Positions 9,001 through 15,599 of a stretch of 64,000 bases of DNA are shown piece after piece. The notes below the pieces were generated by a model that made no database searches, was not told the origin of the DNA, and was given only the letters and a program-made list of their open reading frames with translations. How positions within the stretch are numbered: position 1 is the stretch's first letter; each line of letters begins with the position of its first letter. A program made the position numbers and the translations under genes. The DNA comes from Azospirillum brasilense (lineage in GTDB: Bacteria; Pseudomonadota; Alphaproteobacteria; Azospirillales; Azospirillaceae): positions 1-64,000 of the forward strand of contig NZ_QLKQ01000019.1 of assembly GCF_003349955.1 (NCBI RefSeq), given 5' to 3'.

Positions 9001-12000
9001 AGGGCCGGGCGATCCGGCTGCGAGCGCGCCAATGAGGCGAACTGGTGGTGGAAACAGGGAACCGGGTGCGGCATCGCCGGACCGCGCTCCCACGCGGCGA
9101 GCAGTGTTTCCTCGTCCGGCAGCAGCGCGGGCAGTGGGACGCCCGGCGCCCGCTCCGGATCGGCCAGCCGCCGTGCCCAGCCGGCCAGCGCCGCCGTCCA
9201 GGCCTGGGCGGTCTCGCGTTCGTAGAGGGCGGCGTTGGCGTAGAGCTGGAGGACCAGCCCACCATCCGGCTGTCCCTCATGCACCAGGACGAGGTCCTGG
9301 GCGGGAGCGCTGCGGCGCAGCTCATAGCGGATATCGCCGTCGTCGAGGGTGTCGATGGCCGCGAAGCGGAGCCCGTCGCAGGGCGGGGCGGGCATCGCCG
9401 GATTTTCCGTCACCGCCAGATCGAACAGCGGGTAGCGGGCCGGATGATGCGCCTGCGGCTGGCTGCGGCGGAACTCCTGGTGGATGCGGGCGAAGGGCTG
9501 GCGGCCATGGCGCAAGGCTTCCGCCAGACGGCTTTGCGTGGTCTTGACCGCCTGTTCCAGCGGCTCGCTCCGCTCCACCCGGAAGGGCACCGGCAGCATA
9601 TTGACATAGTAGCCGACGACACCCGCCTCCTCCGCCGTTTCGCGGGTGGAGGCGGCGGTTCCCATCAAAAACGCCGTCCGGCCGGTGCGGCGCCGCACCT
9701 CGCGCGCCATCAGCGTCATCATCAGGGCGTGCAGGCTGGCGCCGCTGCGCCGGGCGAGGGCGCGCAACGCCTCCGCCACGTCCGGGGCGAGGCGGAGGCG
9801 GTGGCAATGGCTTCCCCGGGCCGTTTCGGTGCTGCGCACCGTCGGGCGGGGTTTGTCGAGCGGCCACTCCTCGAAGGCGGCGGGGTCGGTCCCGGCGAGC
9901 AGGCGTTGCCAATGCCCCGCGTCCGCCTGGGCGGCCTCGCCGGCCAGATAGGCCTCCTCCCGCGCGGCGGACCGGCCGAAGCCGGGGGCGCGGCCGGGCA
10001 GGGACTCCCCGCGCAGCAGCACGGCGAGATCGTCCGCCAGCAGGCCGAGCGACAGCCCGTCGCCAATGGAATGGTGCAGCGCCAGCCAGAACAGGGCGCC
10101 GCTGCCATCGGCCACCCGGACCAGCCCGGCCCGCCACAGCGGCGGAGCGGCCATGGCGAAGGGCGCCGTCTGGTGCTTCCGGATGAGGTCCAGAGCGGCG
10201 GCGCGGTCGGAGGCCGTTGCAGTTTCCAGGTCGGCGGTCGTGGTTTGGACGACACGGCGGAGGGTGCCGCCTTCGTCCTCCTGGAAGCCGGTGCGCAACG
10301 CCTCGTGCCGCTCCGCCAGGGTTGTCCAGGCGGCTTGCCAGCGGCCGTCGGCCGGGACGTCGCCTTGCACCGAAAGCGTCAGGGGGATGGTGAAGCCGCG
10401 GGTGTCCAGCCCGGCCTGCTCGGCCACCCAGAACTCCCGTTGGCCTTCGGTCGCGCGGTCGGAGTCGGCATCGGATGGGAGTTCCGCCGGAGCGGCGGCG
10501 GCGAGGCGGGCGGCGAAGCCGCGCAGGGTCGGCTCGGTGAACAGGTCGCGGGCGGAGACGGGATGCCCCAACTCCGTCTCCAGCGCGTGGGCGACGGCGA
10601 TGGCGAGCAGGCTGTGGCCGCCGAGCGCGAAAAAATTGTCGTCGCGCCAGACCGGGCCGCGGCCCAGCCGCTCCGCCCAGACGCAGGCGACGGTTTCCTC
10701 AAGCCGGCCTTGCGGCGGCACCTGAACGCCCTGCGGGGCGTGACCGGCGATCAGTTCTTGGAGGGCCGCACGGTCCACCTTGCCGGACGCCGTCACCGGC
10801 ACCGTCTCCACAGCGATCACCCCCGCCGGGATCATCACCGTGGGCAGCCGGTCGGCCAGCCAGCCGCGCCAGGAGTCTTCGGCCGGGACCGGCTTGCCGG
10901 GGACGGGGCGGACGAAGGCCCACAGGCTCTGCGCCGCGCCGGCCTTGCCCTGCACGAGGGCCACCGCCTGCGCCACGTCGGGGTGGCTTCCCAGCGCCTG
11001 CTCGATCTCGCCGAGTTCGATGCGGATGCCGTTCAGCTTCACCTGATCGTCGATGCGGCCCAGCACCTCCAACTCGCCGTCGGCGCGCCAGCGCCCGAGG
11101 TCGCCGGTGCGGTAGAGCCGCCCGGCACCCGTCCCGATGAAGGCCGCCGCCTCCTGTTCCGGGTGGTTCAGATAGCCGCGGGCGAGGTTGGCGCCTCCCA
11201 GCCAGATCTCCCCCACCGCGCCCGGCGGCACCGGGCGGCCCGCCGCGTCGCGGATGTGCACCGACGTGTTGGGCAACGGACGCCCGACGGGCAGGAAGCC
11301 CCGATCCTCCGCGCCCAGCAGGCCCATGGCGCTGGTGATGGTGTTCTCGGTCGGGCCATAGGCGTTGTAGTAGCGCAGCCGCCCGGCGTAGGCCCGCACG
11401 TCCGCCGCCATCGGCGCCTCGCCGCCGGTCACCAGGATGCGCAGCGACGGCAACTCCGCCCCATCGAGCAGGCGCAGATAGGTTGGGGTGAGGTCGGCGA
11501 CGGTCACCCGCTGCTCGGCCAGGACGGTGATCAGGCGGGCCGGCGCGCTCAGCACCTCGTAGGGTACGGCGCAAAGCGCCGCTCCGGCGGCCAGCGGCAC
11601 GCCGATGTCCGACAGCGACACGTCGAAGGAGGGCGAGGCGAACATCAGCGTCCGGTCCTCGGCGGTCAGGCCGAAGGTTTCCACGGCGCCCAGCACCATG
11701 TTCACATAGGCGCCGTGGCTGACCGGCGTGCCCTTGGGCCGGCCGGTCGAACCGGAGGTGTAGAGGATGTAGGCGGTGTCCTCCGGCTTGGTCGCGCTTT
11801 GCGGGCGGTGGGCGTGCGCCGTGCGGAACTCAGCCGACAGGTCCTCCGGACGCAAAAGCGGCAGGGCGGACAAGGCTTCGGGCATCGTGACGCCGTCCAG
11901 CGCCAGCAGCAGGGCCGCCCCGGCGTCTCGGGCGATGAAGGCCAGTCGTTCCGCCGGCAGGTCGGCGGCGAGCGGCAGATAGACCGCGCCGGCTTTCCAC

Positions 12001-15000
12001 ACCCCGAGCAGGGTGGCGGGCAGGTTGAGCGAACGGCCCGTCAGCACGCCGACCACGGTGCTGTGCTCCGCCCCGCGCTCCCGCAGGGCGTGGGCGATGG
12101 CGTTGGCGTCTGCCTCGACGGCGCGGTAGGTCAGAACGCGGTCGGCGCCGATGATCGCCGGGCGTCCGCCCTGGCCGGTGCCGGGCCGGTCGATCAGCCG
12201 CTCGACCAGCGCGTGGAAGGGCAGCGCCGGGCGCTCCACCGCCGGGCCGCGCTCCCACGCGGCGAGGGTGGCTTCCTCCTCAGGCAGCAGCGCGGGCGGC
12301 GTGATGTCGGCGCGGGTGGCGTCGTACCCCAGCCAGCGCGCCCAGCCGGCGAGCGCTTCGAACCAGCGCTCCGCCGTGTCCTTGGCGTAGAGTGCCGCGT
12401 TGACGTGCCATTGCAGCAGCAGCCCGCCGTCGGCCAGCCCTTCATGGATCAGCACCATGTCCTGGCCCGGCGAATGGCCGGTGCGCTCGTAGGCGAGCCC
12501 GTCGCCGTCGGGACGGACGAGGCGCAGCGGGCCGGTGACGGCACGGGCCCGTGGATTTTCCGTCACCGCGATGTCGAACAGCGGGTAGCGGGCCGGGTCG
12601 CGCTGTTGCGGGCGATCCGCCCAGAAGCCGTGGCAGATCCGCGCGAAGGGCAGGCGGGCGTGCAGCAGCGCCCCGGCCAGAGCCGCCTGGGTGGCGCGCA
12701 GCTCCGTCCCGAAGGGGGTGTCGGCGGCGGGGCGGAGGGCCAGCGGCAGCATGGTCACGCCGTAGCCGACGACGCGCATGTCCTCGGCGGTTTCCCGGAT
12801 GTCGCCGGTGGTGCCGATGGTGAGGGCGCCGCGCCCGGTGCGACGCCGGGCCTCGCGCGCCAGCAGGGTCAGCAGGACGGCGTGCAGGCTGGCCTCGTGC
12901 CGGCGGGCGACCGTCTGCAACCCGGCGGCGGTGGCCGGGTCCAGCCGAAGTTCGAAGCGGTGGCTGCCGGGGGCGGCTCCGGCGGCGCGCGGCGTGTCGA
13001 GCGGCCAGTCGTCGAACGTCTCGGCGGGCAGGGCGGACAGCCGTTCCCGCCAATGGGCCTCGTCCGCAACGCGATCCGGGCCGTCCAGATAGCGCCGTTC
13101 GCGGGCGGCCAGGGCCGCGTGGCGGGCGGACAAGGGCGGCAGCCGCTTGCCAGCCAGAAGGGCGGCCAACTCCTCCAGCAGGATGCCGACCGAACGGCCG
13201 TCGCCGATGGAATGATGCATCGCCATCCAGAACAGCGGCGCACCGCCGTCCGCCGGGGTCGCCAGCCCGGCCCGCCACAGCGGCGCGGTCGCCATGGCGA
13301 AGGGCTCTCCCTGGCGGGCGCGGATGTGGGCGAGCGCCGCGGCGCGGCTGGTCTGGGTGGACAGCTCCAAGACACCATCGACGGAGGCCGCGACGCGGCG
13401 GCGCAGGCGCCCGTCCGCGTTCTCCGCGAAGCTCGTGCGCAACGCCTCGTGGCGTTCGACGAGCGCCGTCCAGGCCTCTGACCAGCGGTCCGGGTCCGGC
13501 GGGTCGCCCTCCACGGCGCGGATCACCGGGATGACGAAGGGCCGCGTGTCCAGCCCCGCCGCTTCGGCCACCTGGAACTCCCGCTCTCCTTCGGTGGCGA
13601 GGTCGGACTCGCCCGCGTTGGCTGGGGTCGCGTTGGCCGGCGGCGCGTCCACCGCGCTCAGTTCCGCCACCTTGCGGGCGAAGCCGGCCAGGGTCGGGGC
13701 GGCGAACAGGGCGCGCGCCGGGACGGCCACGCTCAGCTCCTGGGACAACCGGTGGGCGATGCTCACCGCCAGCAGGCTGTTGCCGCCCAGCGCGAAGAAG
13801 TTGTCGGTGCGCGCGATCTCTTCGCCCAACAGGTCGCCCCACAGGGTGGCGATTCGGCTTTCCAGCCCGTCCCGAGGCGCCGGACGCTCCGCCGTGGCGG
13901 CATCGCCATGGGTGTGGGCGAGGCGGAGCAGGGCGTCGCGGTCGATCTTGCCCGCCGGCGTCAGGGGAACGACGTCCACCGCCGTCACGCTGGCCGGGAC
14001 CATGAAGGCGGGCAGGCGGTCAGCCAGGAAGGCGCGCCAAACCTCCTCGTCCGGCAGGGTGACGCCGTCCTTGGCGCGGACGAAGGCGCGCAGGGCCTTG
14101 GTGCCTTCGGCCGCGACGTCCACCAGGACGACGGCCTGCGCGGCGGCGGGGTGGGCCAGCAGGTCCTGCTCGATCTCGGCCAGTTCGACGCGCTGGCCGT
14201 TCAGCTTCACCTGATGGTCGATGCGGCCGCACAGGACCAGTTGGCCGTCCGCCGTCCAGCGGCCGAGATCGCCGGTGCGGTAGAAGCGGCCCTCCGCCGT
14301 CTCGACGAAGGCGCGGGCGGTCAGGTCGGGGTTGTTGAGATAGCCGCGGGCGAGACCCACCCCGCCCAGCCACAGCTCCCCCGGCAGGCCGGGCGGAACC
14401 GGCGCGCCGTCCGGGCGGCGCAGCGTGACCCAGCCGTTGGGCAGCGGGCGCCCGGCGGGCACCGGGCCGCCGCGTCCGCTGTCCGGCAGGATGCGGCCCA
14501 TGGACGCGAGGATGCTCGCCTCCGTGGGGCCGTAGGCGTTCCAGAAGGCCAGATCGGCGGCGTGATGGCGGGAGTCGTCGGCGTTGGGCGCCTCCCCGCC
14601 GGTCAGCAGGACGCGCAGGCCGCGGAACGGCTTCTCCTGGCTGACCCGCAGGTAGGAGGGGGCGTGGAAGGCCACGGTGACGCCCAGCTCCGCGTAGGCG
14701 TCCTTCAGCGCCCATGGGTCGTCGCGCAGGTCCGGCGACACCGGCACCAGCGCCATGCCGTGCAGCAGCGCCAGCCCCAGTTCCCACAGCGAGGCGTCGA
14801 ACCCCGGAGTCGCCGCCAGCGCCATGCGGTCGTCGGCCCGCAGGCCGACCGTCTCCCCGGTCGCCAGCGCGGCGTTGATGAAGCCGTCGTGACGGACCGC
14901 GACGCCCTTCGGATGCCCGGTCGTGCCCGATGTGTATATGATGTAGGCGAGGTCGTCCGGCGCCCCGGCCACGGGGGTCCGTTCGGCGGGTCCTTCGAGG

Positions 15001-15599
15001 ATGTCCGGGCGGATCAGCGTCGGAACGGCGTCGGCCAGGGCCGGCGGAACGGGCCGACCGTCCAGCGCGATCAGCAGCCGGACTCCGGCGTCGCGGACCA
15101 TGTAGGCCATGCGCTCCGGCGGCAGGTCGTGGGCCAGCGGCAGGTAGGCCGCTCCGGCCTTCCACACGCCGAGCACCGCCGCGGGCAGGTCCGGCGCGCA
15201 GCCGGTGAGCACGGCGACAGCCTCGTCCCGCGCCACGCCGCAGCGGATCAGGGCGGTGGCGATGCGGTCGGCATGCCGGTTCAACTCGTCATAGGTCCGT
15301 GAGCCGCCGCGAGTCACGACGGCGAGGCGGTCCGGCTGGCGGGCGGCGATCTCCTCGAACAACTCGTGGGCGCGGCGGGCCGGGCGGGGACGCTCCTCCC
15401 CACGCTCCCAGCGTTCCAGGAGGGCGGCTTCTTCCGGCAGCAGGGCGGGCAAAGGCGCTTCCAGCCGCGCCGGGTCGGCGGCCAGCCAGCGCGCCCAGGC
15501 GGCGAAACCGGCCAGCCAGGAGCGCGCGGTGGCCTCCGCATAGACGTCCGGATTCCACAGAAGGGCGAGTTCCAGCCCCTCGCCGTCCTCCGCCGTCAC
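6015..15599 (-). CDS. Trimodular NRPS ending in a thioester reductase; carries the 3' part of a broken condensation domain
   Basis: The frame encodes 3194 residues. Domain order by motif is: C-terminal remnant of a condensation domain (1-50), A (about 85-590), T (GGNSLL, Ser near 608), C (670-1097, HHSIGDG near 796), A (1117-1600), T (GGHSLL, near 1663), C (1720-2155, HHSIGDG), A (2180-2680), T (GGDSLR, near 2722) and a terminal reductase (2817-3194; TGSTGYLG and YVRSK). A reductase terminus releases the peptide as an aldehyde or alcohol. By-eye specificity residues are DAWFLGAIL (Leu-like), DVSDVGAIT (near Arg codes) and DASTMVGAA (perhaps aromatic, weak). The only start, a GTG, overlaps the upstream stop as GTGA, but it lies inside a domain. 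This reads as the continuation of the upstream gene after a frameshift. Confidence 0.92.
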   Translation of the reverse strand: MTAEDGEGLELALLWNPDVYAEATARSWLAGFAAWARWLAADPARLEAPLPALLPEEAALLERWERGEERPRPARRAHELFEEIAARQPDRLAVVTRGGSRTYDELNRHADRIATALIRCGVARDEAVAVLTGCAPDLPAAVLGVWKAGAAYLPLAHDLPPERMAYMVRDAGVRLLIALDGRPVPPALADAVPTLIRPDILEGPAERTPVAGAPDDLAYIIYTSGTTGHPKGVAVRHDGFINAALATGETVGLRADDRMALAATPGFDASLWELGLALLHGMALVPVSPDLRDDPWALKDAYAELGVTVAFHAPSYLRVSQEKPFRGLRVLLTGGEAPNADDSRHHAADLAFWNAYGPTEASILASMGRILPDSGRGGPVPAGRPLPNGWVTLRRPDGAPVPPGLPGELWLGGVGLARGYLNNPDLTARAFVETAEGRFYRTGDLGRWTADGQLVLCGRIDHQVKLNGQRVELAEIEQDLLAHPAAAQAVVLVDVAAEGTKALRAFVRAKDGVTLPDEEVWRAFLADRLPAFMVPASVTAVDVVPLTPAGKIDRDALLRLAHTHGDAATAERPAPRDGLESRIATLWGDLLGEEIARTDNFFALGGNSLLAVSIAHRLSQELSVAVPARALFAAPTLAGFARKVAELSAVDAPPANATPANAGESDLATEGEREFQVAEAAGLDTRPFVIPVIRAVEGDPPDPDRWSEAWTALVERHEALRTSFAENADGRLRRRVAASVDGVLELSTQTSRAAALAHIRARQGEPFAMATAPLWRAGLATPADGGAPLFWMAMHHSIGDGRSVGILLEELAALLAGKRLPPLSARHAALAARERRYLDGPDRVADEAHWRERLSALPAETFDDWPLDTPRAAGAAPGSHRFELRLDPATAAGLQTVARRHEASLHAVLLTLLAREARRRTGRGALTIGTTGDIRETAEDMRVVGYGVTMLPLALRPAADTPFGTELRATQAALAGALLHARLPFARICHGFWADRPQQRDPARYPLFDIAVTENPRARAVTGPLRLVRPDGDGLAYERTGHSPGQDMVLIHEGLADGGLLLQWHVNAALYAKDTAERWFEALAGWARWLGYDATRADITPPALLPEEEATLAAWERGPAVERPALPFHALVERLIDRPGTGQGGRPAIIGADRVLTYRAVEADANAIAHALRERGAEHSTVVGVLTGRSLNLPATLLGVWKAGAVYLPLAADLPAERLAFIARDAGAALLLALDGVTMPEALSALPLLRPEDLSAEFRTAHAHRPQSATKPEDTAYILYTSGSTGRPKGTPVSHGAYVNMVLGAVETFGLTAEDRTLMFASPSFDVSLSDIGVPLAAGAALCAVPYEVLSAPARLITVLAEQRVTVADLTPTYLRLLDGAELPSLRILVTGGEAPMAADVRAYAGRLRYYNAYGPTENTITSAMGLLGAEDRGFLPVGRPLPNTSVHIRDAAGRPVPPGAVGEIWLGGANLARGYLNHPEQEAAAFIGTGAGRLYRTGDLGRWRADGELEVLGRIDDQVKLNGIRIELGEIEQALGSHPDVAQAVALVQGKAGAAQSLWAFVRPVPGKPVPAEDSWRGWLADRLPTVMIPAGVIAVETVPVTASGKVDRAALQELIAGHAPQGVQVPPQGRLEETVACVWAERLGRGPVWRDDNFFALGGHSLLAIAVAHALETELGHPVSARDLFTEPTLRGFAARLAAAAPAELPSDADSDRATEGQREFWVAEQAGLDTRGFTIPLTLSVQGDVPADGRWQAAWTTLAERHEALRTGFQEDEGGTLRRVVQTTTADLETATASDRAAALDLIRKHQTAPFAMAAPPLWRAGLVRVADGSGALFWLALHHSIGDGLSLGLLADDLAVLLRGESLPGRAPGFGRSAAREEAYLAGEAAQADAGHWQRLLAGTDPAAFEEWPLDKPRPTVRSTETARGSHCHRLRLAPDVAEALRALARRSGASLHALMMTLMAREVRRRTGRTAFLMGTAASTRETAEEAGVVGYYVNMLPVPFRVERSEPLEQAVKTTQSRLAEALRHGRQPFARIHQEFRRSQPQAHHPARYPLFDLAVTENPAMPAPPCDGLRFAAIDTLDDGDIRYELRRSAPAQDLVLVHEGQPDGGLVLQLYANAALYERETAQAWTAALAGWARRLADPERAPGVPLPALLPDEETLLAAWERGPAMPHPVPCFHHQFASLARSQPDRPALITDGGAVSYATMNARANALAHALLAQGVRSGDAVSVLTERSPALPEAVLAIWKAGAAYLPLTRDLPADRLAFIARDAAIRVIVALDGHPLPDALAQAGYAVLRPEALSEEFRAAHAHEPEAGERSGPGDPAYIIHTSGSTGVPKGVVLHHGGMLNLGLSMARMMGIQPDERTLLSSSPSFDAWISDCVMTWATGGALVPIRRAEMDDIAGLRARMERLGVTSATLPPSYLRLFEQADLPTLRILMTVGEPPNAADALHYAARLRYVNGYGPTENTAAASIGILSPDSPWMSAGRPLPNTAIHILDEDGEPVPPGAVGHVWLSGLGLAIGYLNRPDLTTAAFVETPKGRRYRTGDLGRWLPNGELLVLGRSDSQVKLRGQRVELGEIEHRLESHPGVQQAVALVDSPPGGAQTLWAFVSLAPDAAEPTQAAWAAHMATTLPAYMVPAAVIRVPAIPVTVAGKVDRKALLQALADHAPSDGTACGAHTPPRNAVEQRVAELWAEQLQRPVPGREAGFFELGGDSLRAIAVVNRLRREFSCKINDLYEAPVLADFALRLRPQPDHLQRVIAAVRSHWRDYQATLPAFDAARDRALAEQQQAYEARNAAYAAFDGTERRDYGDVLLTGSTGYLGAYLLRELLSDPARRVTALVRGGDDGAARIRLGRVLAGYFGADNGAALVADPRLTVRACDLRRDGLGLTPTARGALAEGVRAVFHCAANVNHFGHYAAFHADNVEATRRLLDLAAARRGDPADFHLISTLSVTGKAPEDGFKLVTEYDAVPETLDENYYVRSKQEAERLVTAARGDLRNASIHRVGNVVFAAEGGPLQLNLRDNAFFRQLAAFVRLRVVPDDSHVWLCHVDLVARAVALLAGAAGLANETHHVENHRRDTLADFVTSAAGMAGAVQAVDFDALLDRLERAIGEPDMDGALAQTLEGFGLYSGRSPQARGRRQELTSERTQELLGRMGFGWPPVPRAGQADMLRAAADLFTRLFSR

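Noticed and set aside
9045..13481. 1478-codon open frame on the plus strand
   Set aside because: It is antisense to two NRPS modules. Composition follows the GC-skewed codons of the minus-strand gene and it shows no domain motif. The same holds for other long antisense frames such as 36953-40762 minus and 27647-30013 minus.
15596..15599. GTGA overlap as a genuine boundary between two NRPS genes
   Set aside because: Such overlaps mark real boundaries elsewhere in this operon, but here the second frame starts inside a condensation domain and its upstream codons continue the homology. A frameshift explains it better, though re-initiation cannot be fully excluded.
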